DNA of 64,000 nucleotides from assembly GCA_919902505.1 (NCBI GenBank), contig CAKKRE010000010.1, forward strand, positions 43,348-107,347, given 5' to 3'. Below the pieces are notes generated by a model. That model was not told the origin of the DNA and did not search any database. It was given only the letters and a program-made list of their open reading frames with translations. Made by a program: the position numbers and the translations under genes. The stretch is from Nitrospiraceae bacterium. GTDB taxonomy: Bacteria > Nitrospirota > Nitrospiria > Nitrospirales > Nitrospiraceae. Below are positions 1-8,173 of the stretch, in pieces. Each line of letters begins with the position of its first letter. Position 1 is the first letter of the stretch.

Positions 1-965
1 ACATTCTGGCAGTTGCATCGTGGTTGCTCATCGCCCTTCTGTGCGCAGGCACGGCCGGGGCGGCTTCCCCGGAGATCCGGGCTACCGTGGCGATGCAGAA
101 GAGCGGATCTGAAGCCACGTTGCTGGGCATGTTCTTTCACGATCCTCAACTTGGCTGGGCCGTGGGGTCCGGCGGGACGATTCTCAAGACGACCGACGGC
201 GGCCGTAAATGGAAGAAGCTCTCCAGCGGCACCACGTCGCTGCTGACGGCCGTGTATTTCCAGGATGCTCGTCGAGGATGGGTCGTGGGCGCTAATGGCA
301 CCGTGCGGACCAGCCGGGATGGTGGAGAAACCTGGAGCGTCGTGTTTGTGTCCACGCAGGCCCCGCTCTACGGGATTGCGTTCGTGACGCCTCAGAAGGG
401 CTGGTTGGTCGGCGGCAATGGTACGATTCTGCAGACGACCGACGGCGGAGAGAATTGGACGGATCAAGCCAGCGGCACGAGCGCCGCGCTGCATTCCATT
501 GTCTTGACGAACCCGCAACACGGGGCGATCGTTGGTGCGCTGGGCACGATTCTCACGACATCCGACGGCGGCGCGACCTGGACGTCGCAGGTCAGCCAGA
601 GTTCGGCCACGTTTTTCGATGTAGCTTTTGCGGATGAAGCGAACGGCTGGGCGGTCGGCAACGCTGGCGCGCTGTTTCAAACGACCGACGGGGGCACGCA
701 CTGGATCGATCGGACCTTACCTTGCGGCCGGACCTGTAACAAGCTGACCGATCTGATTCGGGTCCGTTTTACCGATGCGCAGCAGGGCTGGATCGTGGGG
801 GAGCATGGCCAGATTTTGCGAACCACCGATGCGGGTTTTAACTGGGTGGAAGAAGCCAGTCCGGTGAAACGCTCGCTCATGGCCTTGAGTTTTCCTCACA
901 CCACCGCCGGGTGGGCGGCAGGCGAGGGGGGAACTATCATTTCGATCAGCCCGGGACGCCGGTAG
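1..965 (+). CDS. Ycf48-like exported beta-propeller repeat protein (5' partial)
   Basis: The frame is open to the left edge of the window. The first codons encode a hydrophobic stretch ending in AGTAGAAS, which reads as the end of a signal peptide, so the true start probably lies upstream; the TTG at 24 would cut the signal in half. The mature part is built from about seven repeats of the pattern G-W-x-V-G-x-x-G-T-I-L-x-T-T-D-G-G-x-x-W. This is the BNR/Ycf48 propeller signature known from photosystem II assembly factor Ycf48 and many non-photosynthetic exported proteins. Likely periplasmic or secreted, perhaps an assembly or binding protein; its partner is unknown. It converges on rsmE, with 24 bp between the stops. 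Confidence 0.8.
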   Translation, partial: ILAVASWLLIALLCAGTAGAASPEIRATVAMQKSGSEATLLGMFFHDPQLGWAVGSGGTILKTTDGGRKWKKLSSGTTSLLTAVYFQDARRGWVVGANGTVRTSRDGGETWSVVFVSTQAPLYGIAFVTPQKGWLVGGNGTILQTTDGGENWTDQASGTSAALHSIVLTNPQHGAIVGALGTILTTSDGGATWTSQVSQSSATFFDVAFADEANGWAVGNAGALFQTTDGGTHWIDRTLPCGRTCNKLTDLIRVRFTDAQQGWIVGEHGQILRTTDAGFNWVEEASPVKRSLMALSFPHTTAGWAAGEGGTIISISPGRR

Positions 966-989
966 CGTTCTCATCTGAGAAGCGCGAGC

Positions 990-1727
990 CTACCCCAGTC
1001 GGCCCAATCGACTCTGCACAATACTCAGCGCAGTGACCGCAGCGGTGTCCGCACGGAGGATGCACTCGCCGAGACTCACGGCCTGGCAGTTCTGTGACAA
1101 GGCCAGAGCGATTTCTTCTTCAGCCCATCCCCCTTCGGGTCCAATGATCACGGTGAGCTGTTCCGAGGGGAGACTCGGCAGAGGTATCCTGGCCAATGCG
1201 GCAGCCTCGTGGCGTTCTGCCAGGAGAAGCGAGCGGGTCGCTTTGTGAGTGGAAAAGTACCGGCGTGACTCCAGCGGTTCCAACACTTCCGGGGGCTGCC
1301 ACTGCTCCGATTGTTGCGCCGCTTCAGTGGCGATGCGCTGCCAGCGGGCCACTTGGGCGGCGATCCTGTCCGGCTGCGGTCGTACCACCCCATGGCGCGA
1401 AATGAGGGGAAGAATCGTCCGTACACCCAACTCGCTCGCCTTCTGCACCACCCAATCCATATGGTCGCCTTTGAGCAGGGCTTGTGCGAGCAGCAGGGGG
1501 GGGCCGGTCTCGACGGGTCCCTGCCGTTGTTCGAGAATCTCTGCCGTGACCACTTGTTGGGCTACTTGCAGCACCCGCACATGATATCGTCGCCGTCGTT
1601 CGTCGGTGAGCCGCAGATTCTCGCCCGGTTTGACGCGCAGGCTGGCTCGCAGGTGATGACAGAGATCGCCCGTCAGGGTGATCCGGGATTCACGAATATC
1701 TGATGAGGAAATGAAGAATGCCGGCAT
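990..1727 (-). CDS. rsmE: 16S rRNA m3U1498 methyltransferase RsmE
   Basis: The 245-residue product matches the usual RsmE length. The N-terminal part is PUA-like (ITLTGDLCHHLRASLRVKPG). The C-terminal SPOUT knot carries the family signatures IIGPEGGWAEEE and LGECILRADTAAVTAL, which form the trefoil-knot SAM site. The enzyme methylates N3 of U1498 in 16S rRNA in the 30S subunit. It is the last gene of the leftward grpE-dnaK-dnaJ-rsmE group, 35 bp after dnaJ. The dnaJ-rsmE link is a common arrangement in bacteria. Confidence 0.95.
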   Translation of the reverse strand: MPAFFISSSDIRESRITLTGDLCHHLRASLRVKPGENLRLTDERRRRYHVRVLQVAQQVVTAEILEQRQGPVETGPPLLLAQALLKGDHMDWVVQKASELGVRTILPLISRHGVVRPQPDRIAAQVARWQRIATEAAQQSEQWQPPEVLEPLESRRYFSTHKATRSLLLAERHEAAALARIPLPSLPSEQLTVIIGPEGGWAEEEIALALSQNCQAVSLGECILRADTAAVTALSIVQSRLGRLG

Positions 1728-1762
1728 GGTGGTCGGCGGATCAGGCGGGGACGGTGATCGGT

Positions 1763-2875
1763 CTATTCGAAGAACGTTTTCATCTTGTCGAGAAAGCCTT
1801 CGCCCTCGGTGTCTTTCGTGTAGCCGCTTTCCTTGGCAAATTCTTCAAGCAGCTCTTTTTGCCTTGAATTGAGCTTGGTCGGAATATCGACTTTCACGTG
1901 GAAGAGCTGATCGCCGGTATGGCCGCCCTTGAGGTTCGGAAAGCCGAGGCCTTTGAGGCGGAGGATTTTGTCCGGCTGTGTACCGGCAGAGATCTTCATG
2001 AAGGTGTTGCCTTTGAGCGTCGGTACTTCCACACGCCCTCCCAGGATCGCGGTGACGAGATTGACGGGGAGGTCGGACACAATATCCTGGCCTTCGCGGC
2101 GAAAGTGAGGATGGGGCTTTACCGTGATGGCAACATACAGGTCACCCTGAGGGCCGCCCTGGACGCCGTGTTCACCCTCGTTCGCGAGACGCAGGCGCAT
2201 GCCGGTTTCGATCCCGCCTGGAATTTGCACGGAGAGCATGCGTTCCTTGCGGATACGCTGCCGCCCGCTGCAGGCCTGGCAGGGTTCGGTGATGATCTGC
2301 CCGACCCCTTCGCATTGACCGCAGGGCCGGCTGACGCTGAAAAATCCCTGTTGGAACCGGAGTTGGCCCTGTCCTTTGCAGGCCGGGCACATCTTAATGG
2401 CTGTGGCTGAGCGCGCGCCGGTGCCTTTGCAATCGGCACAGGTTTCCCAGCGGGGGATTTTGAGTTTCGCTTCCTTTCCGAAGACCGACTCTTCAAACGT
2501 CACCTCGAGGTTGTATTGCAGGTCGTTGCCGCGCTCGGCGCGGGCTCGTCCGCGAGGCTGGCCGAAGAAGTCCTCGAAAATATCGTTGAAGATGTCGCCG
2601 AATCCGCCCTGTCCGCCGAAATCGAATCCCTCCGCTCCCTGCGGTCCACCGGCATGGCCGAAGGCATCGTATCGCCGCCGTTTTTCCTGGTCGCTGATGA
2701 CCTCGTAGGCTTCGTTCAGCTCTTTGAATTTTTCTTCCGCGGATTTTTTCTGTTCCGGCGATGTGTGGAGATCAGGGTGGTGTTGGCGGGCAAGTTTCCG
2801 GAATGCCTTCTTGATCTCGTCGTCGGACGCGGTTCGCTCAATGCCGAGAGTTTCGTAGTAGTCGCGCTTAGCCAC
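1763..2875 (-). CDS. dnaJ: Chaperone protein DnaJ
   Basis: A 370-residue type I Hsp40 that delivers substrates to DnaK and stimulates its ATPase. The J domain at residues 4-70 has the HPD motif (QHHPDLH). A Gly/Phe-rich linker follows (GGPQGAEGFDFGGQGGFGD). The zinc-finger region has four C-x-x-C units (CADCKGTG, CPACKGQG, CGQCEGVG, CQACSGRQ); the fourth lacks the usual final glycines. The C-terminal beta domains complete the protein. It lies 41 bp downstream of dnaK on the same strand and is almost certainly co-transcribed. Confidence 0.97.
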   Translation of the reverse strand: MAKRDYYETLGIERTASDDEIKKAFRKLARQHHPDLHTSPEQKKSAEEKFKELNEAYEVISDQEKRRRYDAFGHAGGPQGAEGFDFGGQGGFGDIFNDIFEDFFGQPRGRARAERGNDLQYNLEVTFEESVFGKEAKLKIPRWETCADCKGTGARSATAIKMCPACKGQGQLRFQQGFFSVSRPCGQCEGVGQIITEPCQACSGRQRIRKERMLSVQIPGGIETGMRLRLANEGEHGVQGGPQGDLYVAITVKPHPHFRREGQDIVSDLPVNLVTAILGGRVEVPTLKGNTFMKISAGTQPDKILRLKGLGFPNLKGGHTGDQLFHVKVDIPTKLNSRQKELLEEFAKESGYTKDTEGEGFLDKMKTFFE

Positions 2876-2916
2876 GGAAGATTCTTACCCGGTTAAATGT
2901 GCAATCGGTGAGGGTC

Positions 2917-4836
2917 TTACTTTTTGTCTTTGTCGACTTCTTCGAACTCCGCGTCCACGACCTTTTCGTCGGTCTTGGCCTGCGCGCCGCCGTCTCCGGA
3001 TGAAGCAGTTGCATCAGCCTCGGCGCCGGCAGAGGCTTTCTTGTACATCTCCTCCGCCAGCTTATGGGATGCCGTGGTCAGCGTTTGCGTGGCCGTTTCG
3101 ATGGCGGCGGGATCGTCGCCTTCCATCGCCTTACGGAGTCCGGCGATGGCTTCGGTGATCTTGGTCTTATCGTCTTCGCCGATCTTATCGCCATGCTCGC
3201 TCAGGTTCTTTTCGGTGCTGTACATCAACGAGTCGGCCTGGTTACGCGCTTCAGCCACCCGACGACGTTTCTTGTCATCCTCGGTGTGGGACTGGGCGTC
3301 CTTGACGAGCTTATCGACTTCGTCCTTGCTGAGCCCGCTTGAGGCCGTAATCTTGATGGACTGTTCCTTCTGCGTGGCCAGGTCTTTGGCCGCCACATGC
3401 ACGATACCGTTGGCATCGATGTCGAAGGAGACTTCGACCTGCGGCATGCCGCGCGGAGCGGGGGGAATGCCGACGAGATCGAATTGTCCCAACAACTTGT
3501 TGTCGTTCGCCATCTCGCGTTCGCCCTGGAACACGCGAATGGTGACGGCTGTCTGGTTGTCGGCAGCGGTCGAGAACACCTGGCTCTTCTTCGTGGGAAT
3601 CGTGGTGTTTCGTTCGATCAACTTCGTGAAGACGCCGCCGAGGGTCTCAATGCCGAGCGACAAGGGCGTGACATCCAGCAACAGCACGTCCTTGACTTCG
3701 CCCTTGAGCACGCCGCCCTGAACACCGGCTCCGATGGCAACGACTTCGTCCGGGTTTACGCCGCGATGCGGTTCTTTGCCGAAGAATTCCTTCACGACCT
3801 GGATGACTTTCGGCATGCGGGTCATGCCGCCGACGAGCACGACTTCCTGGATGTCTTTCGCGCTCACACCGGCATCCGCCAACGCCTTCCGGCAGGGCTC
3901 GATGGTCCGTTGGATGAGGTCGCCGACGAGTTGCTCCAGCTTCGCGCGGGTCAACTTCGTGACCATGTGCTTTGGACCGCTGGCGTCCGCCGTAATGAAC
4001 GGCAGGTTGATCTCGCTTTCCTGAGACGAGGAGAGTTCGATCTTGGCCCGCTCCGCCGCTTCCTTGAGGCGTTGCAACGCCATCCGGTCTTTGCGCAGGT
4101 CGATACCTTGATCTTTCTTAAACTCCTCGACGAGCCAGTCCATCACACGTTCATCGAAGTCGTCGCCACCGAGATAGGTGTCGCCGTTCGTGGACTTGAC
4201 CTCGAACACGCCGTCGCCGATTTCCAGGACGGACACGTCGAACGTCCCGCCGCCGAGATCGTAGACGGCAATGCGCTCGTCTTTTTTCTTGTCGAGACCG
4301 TAGGCCAGTGAGGCCGCCGTGGGTTCGTTGATGATGCGCAGGACGTTCAATCCGGCGATCTGCCCCGCATCCTTGGTGGCCTGGCGCTGGCTGTCGTCGA
4401 AATAGGCCGGGACTGTGACGACCGCTTCTGTGACCTTCTCGCCCAGGTAATCTTCCGCGGTCTGCCGCATCTTTTGCAGAATCATGGCGGAGACTTCCGG
4501 CGGGCTATAACGCTTCCCGCGCAACTCGACGTGCGCGTCGCCGTTGTCCGCCTCCACCACCTTGTACGGGAGGCGCTTCATGGCTTCCTGCACTTCTTTG
4601 CTGCGGAACTTGCGTCCCATGAGGCGCTTGACGGAGAAGATGGTGTTTTCAGGATTGGTGATGGCTTGCCGCTTGGCGATTTGTCCGACCAGGCGCTCGT
4701 TCTTATCCGTGATGCCCACTACCGACGGAGTTGTGCGACTTCCTTCCGCATTGGCGATGACGACCGGGTCTCCACCGCTCATGATGGCGACGCAGGAGTT
4801 CGTCGTGCCGAGGTCGATTCCGATAACTTTGCCCAT
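2917..4836 (-). CDS. dnaK: Chaperone protein DnaK (Hsp70)
   Basis: About 639 residues. The protein starts [17 protein letters not shown], with the phosphate-1 motif at the extreme N-terminus. Other Hsp70 signatures are [12 protein letters not shown] and [10 protein letters not shown]. The substrate-binding beta domain and helical lid follow, and the tail is acidic (ending EEVDKDKK). An in-frame ATG six codons upstream exists, but the Shine-Dalgarno sequence GGAG sits correctly for the ATG at 4836, so that start is used. It is an ATP-driven cytoplasmic chaperone working with GrpE (upstream, 90 bp) and DnaJ (downstream). Confidence 0.98.
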   Translation of the reverse strand: MGKVIGIDLGTTNSCVAIMSGGDPVVIANAEGSRTTPSVVGITDKNERLVGQIAKRQAITNPENTIFSVKRLMGRKFRSKEVQEAMKRLPYKVVEADNGDAHVELRGKRYSPPEVSAMILQKMRQTAEDYLGEKVTEAVVTVPAYFDDSQRQATKDAGQIAGLNVLRIINEPTAASLAYGLDKKKDERIAVYDLGGGTFDVSVLEIGDGVFEVKSTNGDTYLGGDDFDERVMDWLVEEFKKDQGIDLRKDRMALQRLKEAAERAKIELSSSQESEINLPFITADASGPKHMVTKLTRAKLEQLVGDLIQRTIEPCRKALADAGVSAKDIQEVVLVGGMTRMPKVIQVVKEFFGKEPHRGVNPDEVVAIGAGVQGGVLKGEVKDVLLLDVTPLSLGIETLGGVFTKLIERNTTIPTKKSQVFSTAADNQTAVTIRVFQGEREMANDNKLLGQFDLVGIPPAPRGMPQVEVSFDIDANGIVHVAAKDLATQKEQSIKITASSGLSKDEVDKLVKDAQSHTEDDKKRRRVAEARNQADSLMYSTEKNLSEHGDKIGEDDKTKITEAIAGLRKAMEGDDPAAIETATQTLTTASHKLAEEMYKKASAGAEADATASSGDGGAQAKTDEKVVDAEFEEVDKDKK

Positions 4837-4926
4837 GGGTTGGCTCCTTCGCAAAAAAATATCAATACGTGAACGATCGTGTCAGCTGTGCTGGTGAAAC
4901 CCGTTCTTCACACCTATGATTCGGCC

Positions 4927-5481
4927 CTAGTTTGCGACACCGGTCGACACGGTGACCATGGCGGCGCGGAGGATGCGGTCTTGGAGGAGATATCCTTTTT
5001 GGTACTCTTCCACGACATGATTTTCAGGGATCGTGTCTGAGGGAACCTGGGCGACTGCCTGTTGCGTGGCCGGGTCAAAGGCCTGGCCGACGCTCTCCAC
5101 CGCTGTGACACCGAATTTCGTCAGTGCTCCCACGAGTTGCTTGAGCGTCAATTCCACGCCCGCCGTCAGGGCATCGACGGACCCGCTTCCCTTCGACGAC
5201 TTAATGGCGCGCTCAAGATTGTCCACGACCGGCAGCAGTTCCTTAAGAATCTGTTCGTTACCGAACTTGATTTGATCTCGCTGGTCGCGCTGAGCCAGTC
5301 GTTTGTAATTGTCGAACTCGGCGGCGAGCCGCAGATACTTTTCGTTGAGGGCTTTGCATTCGTCTGACTTGGCATCCAGCACCTGCTGGAGTTCATTGAC
5401 ACCCTCCATGGTGCCTGAAGATGCCTCGCTGGAACCGTCTAAGTTGTCGATACTGTGAATATTCTTGTCGTCTTCAGACAT
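4927..5481 (-). CDS. grpE: Nucleotide exchange factor GrpE
   Basis: A 184-residue protein. The N-terminus is acidic and variable, followed by a long coiled coil containing the typical YLRLAAEFDNYKRLAQRDQRD stretch in pieces, then the small beta domain (FDPATQQAVAQVPS, VVEEYQKGYLLQDRILRAAMV). It drives ADP release from DnaK. It is the first gene of the leftward chaperone operon. No CIRCE element (TTAGCACTC-N9-GAGTGCTAA) and no hrcA lie upstream, so regulation is not by HrcA at this locus as far as the sequence shows. Confidence 0.96.
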   Translation of the reverse strand: MSEDDKNIHSIDNLDGSSEASSGTMEGVNELQQVLDAKSDECKALNEKYLRLAAEFDNYKRLAQRDQRDQIKFGNEQILKELLPVVDNLERAIKSSKGSGSVDALTAGVELTLKQLVGALTKFGVTAVESVGQAFDPATQQAVAQVPSDTIPENHVVEEYQKGYLLQDRILRAAMVTVSTGVAN

Positions 5482-5504
5482 TGATTACACCTTTGCTGGG
5501 GAGT

Positions 5505-5532
5505 GAGATAGCCACCGGAGAACGGAAGTCAA
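5505..5532 (-). promoter_or_regulatory. Possible promoter for the grpE-dnaK-dnaJ operon
   Basis: Read on the minus strand, TTGACT (5532-5527) is followed after 16 bases by TATCTC (5510-5505), about 24 bases before the grpE start codon. The -35 is good and the -10 is imperfect. This is a weak assignment from spacing and sequence only. Confidence 0.3.
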
Positions 5533-5614
5533 CGGGGAATAGAAAGAAATCATCGTTTTTTCAGCTCTCTAAGGGTTTGAGGCGTGGGTAACGTCAGTCT
5601 GCGGTAAGCCGGGC

Positions 5615-6385
5615 CTAGGTCAGGCGGTTTCGATGGTACAGGAGTTCCAAGCCTTCAAGCGTCAGGAAGGGGCGGACTTCTTGGATCGTTTCGGTTTCCT
5701 GCGCGAGGACGGTCGCGAGTCCTCCGGTCGCGATGATGGTCGATGTCCGTCCGAGTTCTCGCTCCATGCGTCGGACGATCCCGTCCACCAGCCCAACATA
5801 GCCGAACAGGAGACCGCTTTGAATGCCGCCGATGGTATCGGTGCCGATGACGGTTTTGGGTCGTATGATTTCCACCTTCGGCAGCTTGGCGGTACGGGAA
5901 AACAGAGCGTCGGCTGAAATGCCGAGACCCGGTGCGATGACACCGCCGAGATACTCGGCGGATTTGGTCACGGCGCAGAAGGTGGTGGCGGTGCCGAAAT
6001 CGACGATAATGAGATCGGACCGGTACCGCGCGTAGGCCGCGGCGGCGTTGACGATGCGGTCACTGCCGATTTCCTTCGGGTTGGCATACCGCAAGGTGAG
6101 CCCGGAATCGGTATCGGGCCCGACGATCACCGGTGTTCGGTGAAAGTAGGTCTGCACCAGGGAGTCGAAGGTGCCGGTCAGCGCGGGCACGACGCTCGAG
6201 AGAATACAGCCCGTAATCTGCTCCGGGGTGAAGCCGGCGTTGTTGAGCAGATTGAGTAACAGCATGCCGTATTCATTGTCGGTTCGCCGTGATTCGGTAG
6301 CCAGGCGCCAATGCCCACGCAGGGTGGAATCTTCGAACAGGCCCCACACCACGTTGGTATTCCCGATGTCGATGGTCAACAGCAT
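5615..6385 (-). CDS. coaX: Type III pantothenate kinase CoaX
   Basis: A 256-residue ASKHA-fold kinase that phosphorylates pantothenate in the first step of CoA synthesis. It starts MLLTIDIGNTNVVWG, the phosphate-binding motif of the family. Other conserved parts are GSDRIVNAAAAYARY, the DFGTATTF motif and GLGISADALFSRTAKLP. It is the last gene of the leftward valS-nadC-birA-coaX group, 35 bp after birA. The birA-coaX pairing is common because both belong to cofactor metabolism. Confidence 0.95.
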   Translation of the reverse strand: MLLTIDIGNTNVVWGLFEDSTLRGHWRLATESRRTDNEYGMLLLNLLNNAGFTPEQITGCILSSVVPALTGTFDSLVQTYFHRTPVIVGPDTDSGLTLRYANPKEIGSDRIVNAAAAYARYRSDLIIVDFGTATTFCAVTKSAEYLGGVIAPGLGISADALFSRTAKLPKVEIIRPKTVIGTDTIGGIQSGLLFGYVGLVDGIVRRMERELGRTSTIIATGGLATVLAQETETIQEVRPFLTLEGLELLYHRNRLT

Positions 6386-6420
6386 CGTGTCTCCACTCTA
6401 CCCCAACAGGTTGTCCGATT

Positions 6421-7293
6421 TCACCCCCGCACGTGGATGACTTCCGCACTTCGGACTTCCAGCAGTCGGTGAGGCAGAGTGGGGGAGGGATCGGAGGTCA
6501 CACGGAGACAGAGGCATCCATCAGGGCCGATCGACTCGGCGATCCCCTGTACGATCCCGTTTTCTTCCAGGGCCACACGGACGGTCTTGCCGAGTGTGGA
6601 GCAGCGCCGTGTGAATTCATCGATCATGCCGGACGGTCCGTCGTGGAATAAACGATCCATGCGTTGTTCGAGGCGGAGCAAGAGATCTGCGAGGATCATG
6701 ACGCGATCGAGCCGATGGCCGGCCTCGGCAGCCACGCTCGTTGCGCCGGCTCTGAGTTCCTCCGGGAAATTATCGGGCCCGGCATTGATGTTCAGCCCGA
6801 TGCCGATGACGATCGCCGGGGTTCGGTCAGCGGTCGTAGTTTGCTCGCACAGAATGCCGCCGATTTTCTTGTCGCCGATCAACAGATCGTTCGGCCACTT
6901 CACGGAGACCGCAAGTCCCGTGCAGTTGGAGAGGCAATCGGACACCGCAAGAGCGGAAAACAACGGAATCCAGGAGAGCCAGGGGCCTATGCGTGTGGCG
7001 CCCGGCTCAGGCACCACAATCACGGACATGTAGATGTTGCCCTGGGCCGGAGAGTGCCAGGCGCGTCCGCGGCGCCCCCGACCGGCCGTTTGGCAGTCCG
7101 CGAGGATCACCGTTCCGTGCGCAGCCGCTGGTCCGGTCAGTTGTTGAAGGTATGCCAACGCGTCGGCATTGGTTGAAGCCGTGGAGGGGACATACCGCAG
7201 TGTCTTTCCGAAGGCGTGGGTGTGCAGGTTGGCTTGAAGGCGATCAATGTCCAGCCGATCGGCTGGAGGCGGATCGTTAGTTGGTCCGCCCAC
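6421..7293 (-). CDS. birA: Biotin--[acetyl-CoA-carboxylase] ligase, no regulatory HTH
   Basis: A 290-residue class I-like biotin protein ligase that attaches biotin to the acetyl-CoA carboxylase carrier protein. Catalytic core motifs: STNADALAYL, the biotinyl-AMP loop GRGRRGRAWHSP, and the KWPNDLLIGDKKIGGILCE segment with the catalytic lysine. The small C-terminal domain is present (GIAESIGPDGCLCLR). No N-terminal winged helix is seen, so it should be an enzyme only, not a repressor. It overlaps the end of nadC by 17 bp, suggesting translational coupling. Confidence 0.93.
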   Translation of the reverse strand: MGGPTNDPPPADRLDIDRLQANLHTHAFGKTLRYVPSTASTNADALAYLQQLTGPAAAHGTVILADCQTAGRGRRGRAWHSPAQGNIYMSVIVVPEPGATRIGPWLSWIPLFSALAVSDCLSNCTGLAVSVKWPNDLLIGDKKIGGILCEQTTTADRTPAIVIGIGLNINAGPDNFPEELRAGATSVAAEAGHRLDRVMILADLLLRLEQRMDRLFHDGPSGMIDEFTRRCSTLGKTVRVALEENGIVQGIAESIGPDGCLCLRVTSDPSPTLPHRLLEVRSAEVIHVRG

Positions 7294-8173
7294 GGCCCCC
7301 TCGATAGCCGGTGAGGTCCATGCTGAGGTCGGCTGCCGGTGCGGAGTGAGTCAGGGCACCGACGGAAATGAAGTCCACACCGGTTCTGGCCATGTCGGCG
7401 ACGGTCTGCAGGGTAATGCCGCCTGAGACTTCGATCAGGGCGCGTTTTTTGATGAGGGCCACGGCTTTTTTTACGAGGGCCGGGGACATATTGTCGAGCA
7501 GAATGATGTCGGCTCTACCCGCCAGCGCTTCTTTCACTTCCTGCAAGCTCTTGGCTTCCACCTCGATCCGAAGACCATGCGGCGCTCCGGTGCGTGCTAA
7601 CCGGCAGGCTCCGGCCACATCGATGCCGGTCGAGCGCAAGACAGCGAGATGGTTGTCTTTGATCAGGACGCCGTCGCCAAGAGAGAAGCGATGGTTTCTC
7701 CCGCCTCCCAGGTGAACCGCCCATTTTTCGAGCGCTCGCAGGCCCGGTGTGGTCTTCCTGGTGTCGAGAATGGTGGTCGAAGACTGTCGGATTGCGGTAC
7801 AAAACCGCGCGGTCAAGGTGGCGATGCCGGAGAGTCGCTGGAGGAAATTCACGGCGACGCGTTCCGCCATCAGCAACGATCGCACATCGCCTCGTACGAC
7901 GATGACCTCCTTGTCCGGCTTGACGGTGGTTCCGTCCTTGATGGTCCTGACGATACGTAATCCAGGGTCCACAGCGAGGAAGACTTCGCGCGCGACGGCC
8001 ACGCCTGCAACGGTTATGGGTTGATGGGCGACGATGGCGGCCCGGGCCTGAATGGCACGGGGAAACAGGGCACTCGTGGTGACGTCGCCGTGGTCCAGGT
8101 CTTCGTCGAGAGCCAGCTGAACCGCTTTGCGGATGATCTGCGGATTAGGAACGTTGATTTTGTTTCTGCTCAC
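7277..8173 (-). CDS. nadC: Nicotinate-nucleotide pyrophosphorylase (carboxylating) NadC
   Basis: Quinolinate phosphoribosyltransferase, which converts quinolinate and PRPP to nicotinate mononucleotide in de novo NAD synthesis. Signatures: LDEDLDHGDVTT near the N-terminus, NFLQRLSGIATLT, LDTRKTTPGLRALEKWAV, the HRFSLGDGVLIKDNHL substrate loop, and IEVSGGITLQTV near the end. There is no ATG at the right place. GTG at 8173 gives a normal family N-terminus; a TTG at 8200 is the longer option. Either start lies inside the 3' end of valS, so the two genes overlap and are probably translationally coupled. Confidence 0.93.
   Translation of the reverse strand: MSRNKINVPNPQIIRKAVQLALDEDLDHGDVTTSALFPRAIQARAAIVAHQPITVAGVAVAREVFLAVDPGLRIVRTIKDGTTVKPDKEVIVVRGDVRSLLMAERVAVNFLQRLSGIATLTARFCTAIRQSSTTILDTRKTTPGLRALEKWAVHLGGGRNHRFSLGDGVLIKDNHLAVLRSTGIDVAGACRLARTGAPHGLRIEVEAKSLQEVKEALAGRADIILLDNMSPALVKKAVALIKKRALIEVSGGITLQTVADMARTGVDFISVGALTHSAPAADLSMDLTGYRGGRGRTN

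Noticed and set aside
3397..4311. Plus-strand open frame opposite dnaK
   Set aside because: Antisense to strongly conserved dnaK sequence, with no ribosome site and no protein-like pattern.
5482..5614. CIRCE/HrcA operator upstream of grpE
   Set aside because: No TTAGCACTC-N9-GAGTGCTAA-like inverted repeat is present and hrcA is not adjacent.
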